From Halomonas sp. Y3 (GTDB lineage Bacteria > Pseudomonadota > Gammaproteobacteria > Pseudomonadales > Halomonadaceae), in assembly GCF_024137965.1 (NCBI RefSeq), contig NZ_CP099975.1, positions 3,906,001 to 3,970,000 of the forward strand: a stretch of DNA of 64,000 nucleotides, written 5' to 3'. Below the pieces are notes generated by a model that did not search any database, was not told where the DNA came from, and saw only the letters and a program-made list of their open reading frames with translations. Positions within the stretch are counted from its first letter, which is position 1, and every line of letters begins with the position of its first letter. This document shows, in pieces, positions 26,103-34,630 of the stretch. The translations under genes were made by a program, and so were the position numbers.

Positions 26103-26125
26103 AAGATGCAAAATATATACTTCTT
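26103..26125. promoter_or_regulatory. NsrR-type operator upstream of the sdhB-like operon
   Basis: Half-sites AAGATGCAAAA and ATATACTTCTT around T; 8 and 9 of 11 positions agree with the NsrR half-site. Located 29 bp before the first start codon. No FNR/DNR box seen beside it. Confidence 0.6.
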
Positions 26126-26163
26126 TAAAGCTAGCCAAGAAATCACCGCCGTCAAGCGAGCTC

Positions 26164-26439
26164 GGCGGCGCGTCAGGGCTATCGCAGATGGCAGCCCCGC
26201 TCAAGGCTGATCCGGCGACAGGCCCTCGAGGGGGCGCTACGAGTACTTCCTTGTAGGCTACCTCGGCCCTGCATCGCTCTCGCGTCCCGCTCCGCTTGCA
26301 GGTCCGGTGCTGGCCATCCTCGGCCAGCCCGTTCGGAGCGGTGCTCCTCACCCCTGGTCCTCGGACGCCCGCTCCGACCTGTCCCCGGCGCCTTTCGCTA
26401 TCGCCCTGTCGGTAACTGCGATAGCCCTGGGCGGCGCGT
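26164..26439. repeat. Structured repeat with terminal inverted repeats and flanking duplications
   Basis: No gene in this gap. It holds a 256-bp unit (26174-26429) bounded by perfect 14-bp inverted repeats CAGGGCTATCGCAG and CTGCGATAGCCCTG. These are flanked immediately outside by a perfect 10-bp direct repeat GGCGGCGCGT (26164-26173 and 26430-26439), like a MITE with target duplication. Inside are GGCTGATCCGGCGA and, near the other end, TCCCCGGCGCC. These match a second element at 50190-50296 and pair with each other (CCGGCGACAGG with CCTGTCCCCGG). It sits 2 bp after the RND gene stop. Confidence 0.7.
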
Positions 26440-26441
26440 CG

Positions 26442-29400
26442 TTATCGATGGACATCGCTGCGGACCCACCCCCAGTCGTCCAGCAGCACGTAGAGCGCCG
26501 GGATCACCAGCAGCACCAGCACGGTGGCGCTGAGCAGACCGAACACCACGGAGATCACCAGCGGCTTGATGGCCGCCGCCTGGGAGCTGGTCTCGGCCAG
26601 CAGCGGCAGCAGCCCGGCGATGGTGGTAGTAGACGAGATCAGGATGGCGCGCAGCCGGTCGCGGCTGGCCTGGCCGGCGGCCGCCACCGCCTCCAGCCCG
26701 CGCTCGCGGTGCGTCTTGATGAAGTGGATCAGCAGGATGGCGTTGTTGACCACGATACCGGCCAGGGAGGCCGCGCCGATCAGCGAGGGCATGGAGAGGT
26801 AGTAGCCCATGAGCACGTGTCCCCAGATGGCGCCGATGAAGGCCAGCGGAATCGAGAGCATGACGATCAGCGGCTCCACGTAGCTGCGGAACTGGAAGGA
26901 GAGGATAACGAAGATCCCCACCAGACCGATCAGCAGCCCGCGGCCGATGGAGCTGCCGGTCTCGGCGGAGCGCGCCACCTGTCCCTCGAAGGAGATCTCC
27001 ACCCCGGGATGCCGCTGGCGGAACTCGCTCAGCCAGCCGCTGCCGGCGAGGTCATCGACGACGGCCTGACCGCTGGCCTGGCGCGCATCCACGTTGGCTT
27101 CCACGGTGACGGTGCGTCGGCCGTCGATGCGGGTGATGCGCGCCCAGTCGCGCCGCTCCTCGGCGTTGGCCACCACTTCCAGGGGCACCCGGCGCCCGTC
27201 GGGCAGGGCGATGGTCAAGTCGGCCAGGTCGTCGAGGGAGCTCCTGTCCGCTTCGGCCAGGCGGATCAGCACCTCGATCTCCTGGTCACCGATGCGCAGG
27301 GTGTCGGCGATCTCCCCCAGCAGCGCCGCACGCAGCTGGCCGGCCACCTCGTCGGCGGCGAGCCCCAGGCCATGGGCGCCCTCGGCCAGGGAGAAGGCCA
27401 GCTGGGGCTTGCCCAGGCGCAGGTCATCGATGACGTTGTAGACGGCCGCGTAGGCCTCGAGATGCCCTCCCAGCTCCAGCGCCGCGGCCTTCATGGCAGC
27501 GAGATCGTCTCCTGTCAGGCGCACCTCCACCGGCACGCCGGCGGGGCCGAAGCCAGGCTCCTGGATGATCAGCCGCTGCAGACCCTCGATCTCGCCGATC
27601 GCCTCCCGCCAGGCGGCGGTCAGCTCCTCCAGGGTCACCCGGCGACGCTCGGCGGTGAGCAGGTCGACGATGACGGTGGCCACATGGGGGCCGGCCTCCC
27701 GGGCGCTGGGGTTGTGGTTGAAGCGCACCTGGATCGCCTCGACCAGGGAGGCGCCTCCCGGCTGTGCCGGCGAGAAGCGGGCATCGAGCTCACGCATCGC
27801 CGCCTCGACCCGCTCGACCACCGCCTCGGTGCGCGCCAGGGGGGAGCCCTGGGGCATCAGGATGCGCGCCTCCAGCACGTCGCCATCGATATCCGGCATC
27901 GCCTCGCTGCCCACATGCCCCCCGGCCATGAAACCGGCCGAGCCCAGGATGATGGCGAGCACGAGCCCCAGCACCGCATGCCGAAAGCGGATCGCCTGGT
28001 CGGCCAGCCCCCCGACGGCCTCGCGAAAGCGCGCGAAGCGTCGCTCGAAGGCGGCCCGGAAGCGGGAGTCGTGGCCCTCGGCCAGCTTCCCCTCGCTGCC
28101 CTTGAGACTGCCCTTGAGATGATGCGGCAGGATCCAGAACGCCTCGATGAGGCTCGCCGCCAGGGCCGCGATCAGCACCACCGGCAGCACTTCCAGCACC
28201 GCCCCCAGCTCCCCGGCCAGGAAGGAGAGCGGCGCGAACACCGCCACCGTGGTCAGGAACGACGAGAGCACCCCGGGCAGCACCTGGCGGGTGCCCGAGA
28301 CCACCGCCTCCAGGGGCGAGGCACCCTCGCTGGCGTGGGCGGCGATGTTGTCGGTGATCACGATGGCATCGTCCATGACGATGCCGATCGCCATCAGCAG
28401 CGCCACCAGGGTGATCATGTTCATCGACAGCCCGGTCAGGGCCATGACGATGAAGGCGCCCATGAAGGCAGCCGGCAGGCCCAGCACCGCCCACAGGGCC
28501 AGCCGCGGGCGGAAGAAGAGGCTCATCACCAGCACCACCAGCACCAGACCCATCAGGCCGTTGCCCACCAGCATCTGCAGGCGGTCGCGGACGATGCTGG
28601 TCGCATCCTGGGTCAGCGTCAGCGAGATGCCGCCGTCGAAACGATGACGCTCGGCCTCGAGCAGCGACTCGAGCCGCTCCTTGACGGTCAGCGCATCGTC
28701 GCGCAGCGCCTTGCTCACCTCCAGCACCAGCGCCGGCTCGCCGTTGAAGCGGACCTGCTCCTCGGCGCGCTCGCCGCTCTCGGTGATGGTGGCCAGCTCG
28801 CCCAGGGTCAGCTCGCCGCCGCCGGCGTCGGAGACCACCACCAGCTCGGCCAGCTCGGCGGGCGAGCGACGCTGGTCGGTGAAGCGCAGCAGGAGATCCC
28901 GGTCGGCGGTCTCCAGGGTGCCCAGGGGCAGGTCGAGGCTCTGGCCGGCCACCCGTCGCGCCAGCTCCCGCGCCGAGAGGCCGTGCTGCCCCAGCACCTC
29001 GCGGGGCACCTCCACCTGCCACTGACGCTGGGACATGCCGTGAATTGCCACCCGGGCAACGCCGGGCAGGGTCATGATGCGCTCCTCCAGGCGCAGGGCG
29101 TAGTCTTCCAGCTGGCGCCTCGGCATATCACCGGACACTGCCACCGCGGCCACCAGGTCGCTGCGGTGGAGCTCGCGCACCACCGGGGGATCGGCGCGGG
29201 CCGGCAGCTCGGTAATGGCGCTCACCTCGGTGTCGATCTCGTTGAGGAAGCGGATGGCGTCGCCGCCGGCGGCCATGGTCGCCGTGGCGTTGGCCAGGTT
29301 GTCCTGGGCCACGCAGCCGAACTCGTCGAGAAACTCCACCCCCTTGACGGCATCGAACAGGCGCCGGCAGATCGCATCCTCGACGTCGGCGGCGCTGGCC

Positions 29401-29552
29401 CCCCGATAGACCACCTCCACGGACACCTCCACCGGGCGGTAGTCGGGGAAGGTCTCGCGCTTGAGATGAGGGGCGGCAAACAGCCCGGCGGCCAGCAGCA
29501 GGATCAGCAGCAGGTTGGCGGCGGTGGGGTGGGCGGCAAACCAGCGGATCAT
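26442..29552 (-). CDS. RND-family efflux transporter inner-membrane pump, 1036 aa
   Basis: AcrB/MdtB-superfamily proton-driven efflux pump. Twelve-helix layout with two large periplasmic loops; helix 1 is AAHPTAANLLLILLLAAGLF and the helix 4 proton-relay region reads GIVMDDAIVITDNIAAH with the Asp pair. The final helices and the repeat structure are complete. It overlaps the preceding membrane-fusion gene by 4 bp (ATGA). No outer-membrane channel gene is adjacent. Substrate unknown; control by the first gene of the operon (TetR) is likely. Confidence 0.93.
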   Translation of the reverse strand: MIRWFAAHPTAANLLLILLLAAGLFAAPHLKRETFPDYRPVEVSVEVVYRGASAADVEDAICRRLFDAVKGVEFLDEFGCVAQDNLANATATMAAGGDAIRFLNEIDTEVSAITELPARADPPVVRELHRSDLVAAVAVSGDMPRRQLEDYALRLEERIMTLPGVARVAIHGMSQRQWQVEVPREVLGQHGLSARELARRVAGQSLDLPLGTLETADRDLLLRFTDQRRSPAELAELVVVSDAGGGELTLGELATITESGERAEEQVRFNGEPALVLEVSKALRDDALTVKERLESLLEAERHRFDGGISLTLTQDATSIVRDRLQMLVGNGLMGLVLVVLVMSLFFRPRLALWAVLGLPAAFMGAFIVMALTGLSMNMITLVALLMAIGIVMDDAIVITDNIAAHASEGASPLEAVVSGTRQVLPGVLSSFLTTVAVFAPLSFLAGELGAVLEVLPVVLIAALAASLIEAFWILPHHLKGSLKGSEGKLAEGHDSRFRAAFERRFARFREAVGGLADQAIRFRHAVLGLVLAIILGSAGFMAGGHVGSEAMPDIDGDVLEARILMPQGSPLARTEAVVERVEAAMRELDARFSPAQPGGASLVEAIQVRFNHNPSAREAGPHVATVIVDLLTAERRRVTLEELTAAWREAIGEIEGLQRLIIQEPGFGPAGVPVEVRLTGDDLAAMKAAALELGGHLEAYAAVYNVIDDLRLGKPQLAFSLAEGAHGLGLAADEVAGQLRAALLGEIADTLRIGDQEIEVLIRLAEADRSSLDDLADLTIALPDGRRVPLEVVANAEERRDWARITRIDGRRTVTVEANVDARQASGQAVVDDLAGSGWLSEFRQRHPGVEISFEGQVARSAETGSSIGRGLLIGLVGIFVILSFQFRSYVEPLIVMLSIPLAFIGAIWGHVLMGYYLSMPSLIGAASLAGIVVNNAILLIHFIKTHRERGLEAVAAAGQASRDRLRAILISSTTTIAGLLPLLAETSSQAAAIKPLVISVVFGLLSATVLVLLVIPALYVLLDDWGWVRSDVHR

Positions 29553-30931
29553 GGCCGCTCTCCCGCCGCGGCATCACCCCGGGCCCGGGCGGCCAGGCGC
29601 GCCTCGGCGGCCTCGTCCCGTCGCACGGCGAGCGCCATGCCCTCGATGGCCGGCTGCAGGTCGTCGAGCACCACCCGTTCCCCCGGGGCCAGGCCCGCCT
29701 CGATCACCGCCAGCCCTGCCTGCTGGAAGGCCACGGAGACCGGGCGTCGCATCAGGCGCCCCTGCTCATCGGCAAGATAGAGCTCACCCTGGTGAAGCGC
29801 CGACGACGGCACCACCATCGAGGCCTCGGGGCCCCCGGCCGAGAGCCTCACCCGGGTATACATGTCGCGCTGCAGCGGTGGATGATCGGGGGGGCGCGCA
29901 TCACGCCAGGGGTGCTCGACCCTGACCACCACCCGCACGGCGCGGGTGGCCGGATCGAGGCCGCTGGCCACGCGCACCACCCGGCCCTGCCAGCCCACGC
30001 CGGGGGCCCCGACCAGCTCCAGCTCTGCATCAATCGCATCGAGGTCGATGCGCTCGCCGAGGTCCAGGGTGCCGGGTGGAAGCTCGGCCGGGGCCACACG
30101 ACCCAGCAGGCGACGCATCGCGGTGAAGGGAATTCGCGCCTCCACCTCGGCGGCGGCCAGGCTGTCCGCCTCGAACAGTCGCTGGCCCACACTGACGAAC
30201 TGGTGTAGCTCCACCGCCACCTCGGCCAGGCGCAGGTCATAGGGCGCTTCAAAGCGGGTATCCGCCAGGTCCTGACGAGCCTGGGCCAGGCGCACCGCGG
30301 CGCGCTCACGCTGGGCCTCGAGCACCTCGCGCCGCGCCGGCAGCAGCGCCAGGCCATTCTCCAGCGATGCCACCGCCTGGCGCTGCCCTAGGGTGCTGCG
30401 CCGCTGGGCATCGCGCTGGGAGGTCGACACCGACCCGCTGGCCGCCAGGCGCTCGATGCGCGACAGTTCCTGTTCGGCCAGGGCCAGGGCCTGGCGTTCC
30501 AGCGCCAGCAGGCGATCGGTGTTCTCCTCCTCGGCGGCAAGCTGGGCCAGCTCGCCGGCCAGGCTGGCCAGCTCCGCCTCGGCCTCGGCGATGGCCAGCT
30601 CATAGCGGCTCGGGTCCAGCGCCAGCAGCAGGGTGCCCTCATGCAGCAGGGTGCCGCTCTCCAGCGCCGGATGGCGCTCCACCACCCGGCCCGAGACGTT
30701 AGCCACGGCCTGCCAGGTCTCGGCGGGGCGCGCCGCGCCGTGGCCGCGCGCCTCCAGGCGAAACGCCAGGGGACGGGCCTCGATCACCGCCACCGCGGCC
30801 GGGGCAGGCGGCGTGTCGCTGCGCTCCGGCACCTGGCGATTGGCTACAAAAAAGACCAGCAGCGCCACGCCCACGGCGGCTCCCGCCAGCACCATGAGCC
30901 CTCGGCCCAGTCGCTTCGCCCGGGTGCTCAT
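29549..30931 (-). CDS. RND membrane-fusion (HlyD/AcrA-type) subunit, 460 aa
   Basis: Periplasmic adaptor linking the RND pump to an outer-membrane channel. N-terminal anchor helix (about residues 12-28), lipoyl half-motif in VSGRVVERHPALESGTLL, a long coiled-coil region (about 110-225, Ala/Glu/Leu-rich), then barrel and membrane-proximal domains. Both ends overlap the neighbours by 4 bp (ATGA), so the three genes are translationally coupled. AGGTGAGG precedes the start. Confidence 0.9.
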   Translation of the reverse strand: MSTRAKRLGRGLMVLAGAAVGVALLVFFVANRQVPERSDTPPAPAAVAVIEARPLAFRLEARGHGAARPAETWQAVANVSGRVVERHPALESGTLLHEGTLLLALDPSRYELAIAEAEAELASLAGELAQLAAEEENTDRLLALERQALALAEQELSRIERLAASGSVSTSQRDAQRRSTLGQRQAVASLENGLALLPARREVLEAQRERAAVRLAQARQDLADTRFEAPYDLRLAEVAVELHQFVSVGQRLFEADSLAAAEVEARIPFTAMRRLLGRVAPAELPPGTLDLGERIDLDAIDAELELVGAPGVGWQGRVVRVASGLDPATRAVRVVVRVEHPWRDARPPDHPPLQRDMYTRVRLSAGGPEASMVVPSSALHQGELYLADEQGRLMRRPVSVAFQQAGLAVIEAGLAPGERVVLDDLQPAIEGMALAVRRDEAAEARLAARARGDAAAGERP

Positions 30932-31551
30932 GCCTCACCTCCGCGATCCGCTTGAATACCGTGTCGATAGAGGTCGAAGGCCGCCGGCCCACGGTCGACG
31001 ATCCCGGCCACGTCACCGTCGATCAGCGCCTGCAGCACCAGCCCCTGGAGGCAGCCGATGAACTGGGCCGCCGCGGCGTCCAGGTCGAGCCCGGGGCGCA
31101 GCTGGCCGCGTCGCTGGCCCTCCTCGAGCCACCCTGCCAGGCGCTGCCGATAGGTCGCCAGCAGGCCCTTCACCATGCGGCTGGCCGGGGTGGGACAAGG
31201 CTGCTGCAGCTGCCCCATCAGCAGGCGCGGCACCCCGGGATGCTCGGCGATGAAGGCCACATGGGCCAGGAACATCGCCTCCAGCGCTTGCAGGGGGTCC
31301 TCGGCGCCCTCGGCGGCGGCACCGACCCGAGCCATGACACGCTCGGCCACCCAGGCCACCACCGCCTCCCAGATGGCCTCCTTGTTGGGGAAGTGGCGAA
31401 ACAGCGCCCCCTGGGTCACCCCCATGCGGCTGGCGATGCGGCCGGTGGTCAGGGTCGCGGGATCCTCCTCGCCACACAGGGCGACGACGGTCTCCACGGT
31501 GCGCTCCCGGCGCTCGTCGGCGGGGAGATGCTGGCGTTGGGACATACTCAT
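30928..31551 (-). CDS. TetR-family repressor of the RND operon, 207 aa
   Basis: N-terminal TetR DNA-binding domain with helix-turn-helix TGRIASRMGVTQGALFRHF (about residues 36-54) and KEAIWEAV; the C-terminal ligand domain is family-generic. The start may be 31551 or Met3 at 31545, the latter better spaced from GAGG. A perfect 22-bp palindrome lies 9 bp upstream, so it should repress its own operon. Confidence 0.9.
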   Translation of the reverse strand: MSMSQRQHLPADERRERTVETVVALCGEEDPATLTTGRIASRMGVTQGALFRHFPNKEAIWEAVVAWVAERVMARVGAAAEGAEDPLQALEAMFLAHVAFIAEHPGVPRLLMGQLQQPCPTPASRMVKGLLATYRQRLAGWLEEGQRRGQLRPGLDLDAAAAQFIGCLQGLVLQALIDGDVAGIVDRGPAAFDLYRHGIQADRGGEA

Positions 31552-31559
31552 GCCTCGAA

Positions 31560-31581
31560 AGATAGTAATTGATTACTATCT
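31560..31581. promoter_or_regulatory. Perfect palindrome, TetR operator
   Basis: AGATAGTAAT-TG-ATTACTATCT, 10-bp perfect arms with 2-bp centre. Its place directly before the TetR gene marks it as the autoregulatory operator. Confidence 0.85.
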
Positions 31582-31622
31582 AGCATGATGGCGAGCGTAC
31601 CGCCTGCCGACATCATGCGACG

Positions 31623-31636
31623 CTGACCTCGGTCAA
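31623..31636. promoter_or_regulatory. FNR/DNR-type box upstream of ytfE
   Basis: CTGAC-CTCG-GTCAA, one mismatch from TTGAC-N4-GTCAA. About 215 bp before the ytfE start, followed 100 bp later by an NsrR-type palindrome. Confidence 0.6.
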
Positions 31637-31735
31637 ATTAATGGCACCCAATACCGCCCGGCAGCGTCTCCTGGGCCTTGGGCGATGAGGGGCGAGATGG
31701 GGGGCGACAATTCGCCCCATGTCAGCTCCACCATA

Positions 31736-31758
31736 AAGAGGTATTAAATATACATCTT
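31736..31758. promoter_or_regulatory. NsrR-type operator upstream of ytfE
   Basis: Half-sites AAGAGGTATTA and ATATACATCTT around A; 9 and 10 of 11 positions agree. ytfE is among the best-known NsrR targets, which supports the call. Confidence 0.82.
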
Positions 31759-31847
31759 TAAGGCGCTACCTCGATCCACCTGCCAGCGACGTCGGTTATT
31801 CCACCCCGCCAGTCGGGCAGAGCACATCACCCCAGGAGGACCTCACT

Positions 31848-32504
31848 ATGAGCCTGATCGAACAGACCGTCGGCCGCACCGCCCTGACCCTGCCGGGCGC
31901 CACCCGGGTATTTCGCGATCACAACATCGACTTCTGCTGCGGCGGACGCATCAGCCTGCGCGAGGCCGCCGAGCGCATCGGCCTGGCCCCCGAGGCCCTG
32001 GTCGCCGAGCTCGAGGCGCTGCCGCAGGGCACGAGCGAGGAGCGCGACTGGCGGGAGGCCAGCAATGACGAGCTGATCGACCATATCCTGACCCGCTATC
32101 ACGACGTCCATCGCCAACAGCTTCCGGAGCTTGTGCGCATGGCGCGGCGCGTCGAGCAGGTCCACGGCGAGCGGGACACCTGCCCCAACGGCCTGGCCGA
32201 CCTGCTCACCACCATCCACCAGGAGATGGAGAGCCATATGCAGAAGGAGGAGCAGATCCTCTTCCCGATGCTGCGCCGGGGCATGGGCGCCCAGGCCCAG
32301 GGGCCCATCGCGGTGATGCGCCACGAGCATGACGACCACGGCGAGAACCTCGAGCAGGTGCTGGCGCTGACCGACAACATCACCCCGCCCAAGGGCGCCT
32401 GCACCACCTGGCGCGCCCTCTACACCGGGCTGCGGGAATTCCGCGACGACCTGATGCAGCACATCCACCTGGAGAACAACCTGCTGTTCGAACGCGCCGG
32501 CTGA
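31848..32504 (+). CDS. ytfE: Di-iron repair protein RIC (YtfE/ScdA/DnrN), 218 aa
   Basis: Repairs iron-sulfur clusters after NO or oxidative damage. N-terminal ScdA domain with DFCCGG (C30-C31), C-terminal hemerythrin-like di-iron domain with HILTRYHDVHRQQLPEL, HQEMESHMQKEE, MRHEHDDHGENL and MQHIHLENNLLF providing the His/Glu ligands. Length and motif spacing are typical. AGGAGG lies upstream. In Pseudomonas the orthologue is named dnrN. A GC-rich terminator follows. Confidence 0.95.
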   Translation: MSLIEQTVGRTALTLPGATRVFRDHNIDFCCGGRISLREAAERIGLAPEALVAELEALPQGTSEERDWREASNDELIDHILTRYHDVHRQQLPELVRMARRVEQVHGERDTCPNGLADLLTTIHQEMESHMQKEEQILFPMLRRGMGAQAQGPIAVMRHEHDDHGENLEQVLALTDNITPPKGACTTWRALYTGLREFRDDLMQHIHLENNLLFERAG

Positions 32505-32530
32505 ACGATGTCGCGCTGACCCGCCCGTCA

Positions 32531-32550
32531 CGGCCCCCGCCCGGGGGCCG
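32531..32550 (+). terminator. Terminator hairpin after ytfE
   Basis: CGGCCCCCG, CC, CGGGGGCCG: 9-bp stem 26 bp after the stop, followed by CTTGCGTT. Confidence 0.65.
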
Positions 32551-32626
32551 CTTGCGTTCAGGAGTGCTTGGATTCAAGAAAAAGTGCCGACGCCTGGCCC
32601 GCCCGGACACCCAACCCGGGTCCCCC

Positions 32627-32640
32627 ATGACCCGCGTCAA
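32627..32640. promoter_or_regulatory. FNR-type box upstream of ubiU
   Basis: ATGAC-CCGC-GTCAA, one mismatch from the consensus; centre 65 bp before the ubiU start, suitable for activation at -41.5. Confidence 0.6.
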
Positions 32641-32698
32641 AAGGCCAGGCGGGATAGTCGACTACCATAGTCGGGATTCCCACGACAGGAGGCTCACC

Positions 32699-33694
32699 AT
32701 GGAGCTCGTCTGCCCCGCCGGCAACTTGCCTGCCCTTAAGCGCGCCGTGGATGAAGGGGCCGATGCCGTCTATTTCGGCTTTCAGAACACCACCAACGCC
32801 CGCCAGTTCGCCGGCCTCAACTTCACCGACAAGCGTGCCCGGGAGGGCATCGACTACGCCCACGCCCGCGGCAAGAGGGTCTTCTGTGCCATCAACACCT
32901 ACCCGCAGCCGGATGGCTGGGCGATGTGGACCCGCGCCGTGGACCAGGCCGCCGACCTCGGCGTCGATGCCCTGATCATGGCCGACATGGGGCTGCTCGA
33001 CTACGCCGCCCGCCGCCACCCGAACCTCGCCCGCCACCTCTCGGTGCAGGGCTCGGCCACCAGCTTCGAGGCGCTGCGCTTCTATCACGAGCAGTTCGGC
33101 ATCGCGCGGGCCGTGCTGCCGCGGGTGCTCTCGATTACCCAGGTGCGTGACCTGGCCAAGCAGAGCCCCGTGGAGCTGGAGGTGTTCGCCTTCGGCAGCC
33201 TGTGCATCATGGCCGAGGGGCGCTGCTACCTGTCGTCGTATCTCACCGGTGAATCGCCCAACACCCGCGGCGTCTGCTCGCCGGCGGCCCATGTGCGCTG
33301 GGAGGAGACCCCGGAAGGGCTGGAGTCGCGCCTCAACGGCGTGCTGATCGACCGCTACGGTGAGGGCGAGAACGCCGGCTACCCCACCCTGTGCAAGGGG
33401 CGTTTCGAGGTGGGCGGCGAGACCTACCACGCCATCGAGGAGCCCACCAGCCTCAACACCCTGGAGCTGTTGCCGGAGCTTCAGGAACTGGGCATCGCGG
33501 CCGTCAAGATCGAGGGTCGCCAACGCAGCCCGGCCTATGTATCGAAGGTCGCCGGCATCTGGCGCCAGGCCCTGGATCGCCTGGAGCGCGCGCCGGGCCG
33601 CTTCCAACCCGAACCCGCCTGGATGACCGGCCTCGGCGAGGTCTCCGAAGGCAGCACCACCACCCTGGGCGCCTACGAGCGCCGCTGGAAATAG
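32699..33694 (+). CDS. ubiU: UbiU, O2-independent ubiquinone hydroxylase subunit (U32 family), 331 aa
   Basis: U32-peptidase-like [4Fe-4S] protein which, with UbiV, hydroxylates ubiquinone precursors without oxygen. It starts MELVCPAGNLPALKRAVDEG, the family signature. Cluster cysteines are visible in GSLCIMAEGRCYLSS, GVCSPAAHVRW and PTLCKGRF. ATG 32699 follows ACAGGAGG; the longer upstream frame has no support. ubiV follows after 10 bp; ubiT is at 52480. The FNR-type box upstream fits anaerobic expression. Confidence 0.95.
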   Translation: MELVCPAGNLPALKRAVDEGADAVYFGFQNTTNARQFAGLNFTDKRAREGIDYAHARGKRVFCAINTYPQPDGWAMWTRAVDQAADLGVDALIMADMGLLDYAARRHPNLARHLSVQGSATSFEALRFYHEQFGIARAVLPRVLSITQVRDLAKQSPVELEVFAFGSLCIMAEGRCYLSSYLTGESPNTRGVCSPAAHVRWEETPEGLESRLNGVLIDRYGEGENAGYPTLCKGRFEVGGETYHAIEEPTSLNTLELLPELQELGIAAVKIEGRQRSPAYVSKVAGIWRQALDRLERAPGRFQPEPAWMTGLGEVSEGSTTTLGAYERRWK

Positions 33695-33704
33695 GAGAGA
33701 GCCC

Positions 33705-34625
33705 ATGTCCGCTACCCCCACGCTCCAGCTGTCGCTCGGCCCGGTGCTCTTCTACTGGACCCGCGAACACTACGCCAACTTCTATCGCGAGGCCGCCGAC
33801 TGGCCGGTGGAGGTCGTCCACCTAGGCGAGTCGGTCTGCTCACGGCGCCGCGACATGAAGCTCGACGACTGGCTTGGCATCGGCCGCGAGCTGACCCAGA
33901 GCGGCAAGCAGGTGGTGCTCTCGAGCCAGACGCTGATCGAGTCCGAGGCCGACCTGCGCGACCTGCGCAAGCTGTGCGACAACGGCGAGTTCCTGGTCGA
34001 GGCCAATGACCAAAGCGCCCTGCAACGCCTCTCGGCGGCGGGCCAGCCCTTCGTGGCCGGTGCCGCTCTCAACCTCTACAACCCGGCCACCCTTGCCGTG
34101 CTCTCCCGCGCCGGTATGCAGCGCTGGCAGGCGCCGGTGGAGATGTCCCGGGACGACCTCGCCCGCCTGCTGGAGGACTGCCGCGAGCAGGGGATCGAGG
34201 CCCCCTGCGAGGTGTTTGCCTACGGCCACCTGCCGCTGGCCTGGTCATCGCGCTGCTTCACCGCGCGGCGCTACCAGAAACCCAAGGACCGCTGCCAGTT
34301 CGTCTGCCAGAAGCACCCGGAGGGCCTGGCCCTGCGCTCCCAGGAGTCCCAGCAGGTATTCACCCTGAACGGCATCCAGACCCTCTCGGGGGCCTGCCAG
34401 GACCTGCGCCACGAGGTGCCGGACATGGCCGGGATGGGCGTCGGCGTGGCACGCCTGAGCCCGCGCCCCGAGGGCATGGCGGAGGTGGTCACGGCCTTCG
34501 ATGCCGCCCGCCGCGGCGAGCTGCCCACCCCCGATCCACTCAGCCTGGTCGACGCCGAGATCTGCGACGGCTACTGGCACGGCCGCCCCGGCATGGACCA
34601 CAGCCGAGCCGCCAGCCTGGGGTGA
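33705..34625 (+). CDS. ubiV: UbiV, partner of UbiU, 306 aa
   Basis: U32-family [4Fe-4S] protein forming a heteromer with UbiU. Cluster cysteines: SVCSRRRDMKLDDW (about residue 46), SRCFTARRY and CQFVC (about 186-203). N-terminal LGPVLFYW and LVLSSQTLIESE-like segments fit UbiV. Length typical. GGAGAGAGCCC precedes the start. Confidence 0.94.
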   Translation: MSATPTLQLSLGPVLFYWTREHYANFYREAADWPVEVVHLGESVCSRRRDMKLDDWLGIGRELTQSGKQVVLSSQTLIESEADLRDLRKLCDNGEFLVEANDQSALQRLSAAGQPFVAGAALNLYNPATLAVLSRAGMQRWQAPVEMSRDDLARLLEDCREQGIEAPCEVFAYGHLPLAWSSRCFTARRYQKPKDRCQFVCQKHPEGLALRSQESQQVFTLNGIQTLSGACQDLRHEVPDMAGMGVGVARLSPRPEGMAEVVTAFDAARRGELPTPDPLSLVDAEICDGYWHGRPGMDHSRAASLG

Positions 34626-34630
34626 GCGCC

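Noticed and set aside
26307-29780. Very long open frame on the plus strand opposite the RND pump
   Set aside because: Mirror frame of a high-G+C gene: low-complexity Gly/Gln/His/Arg-rich product, no domain, while the opposite strand has a complete RND pump.
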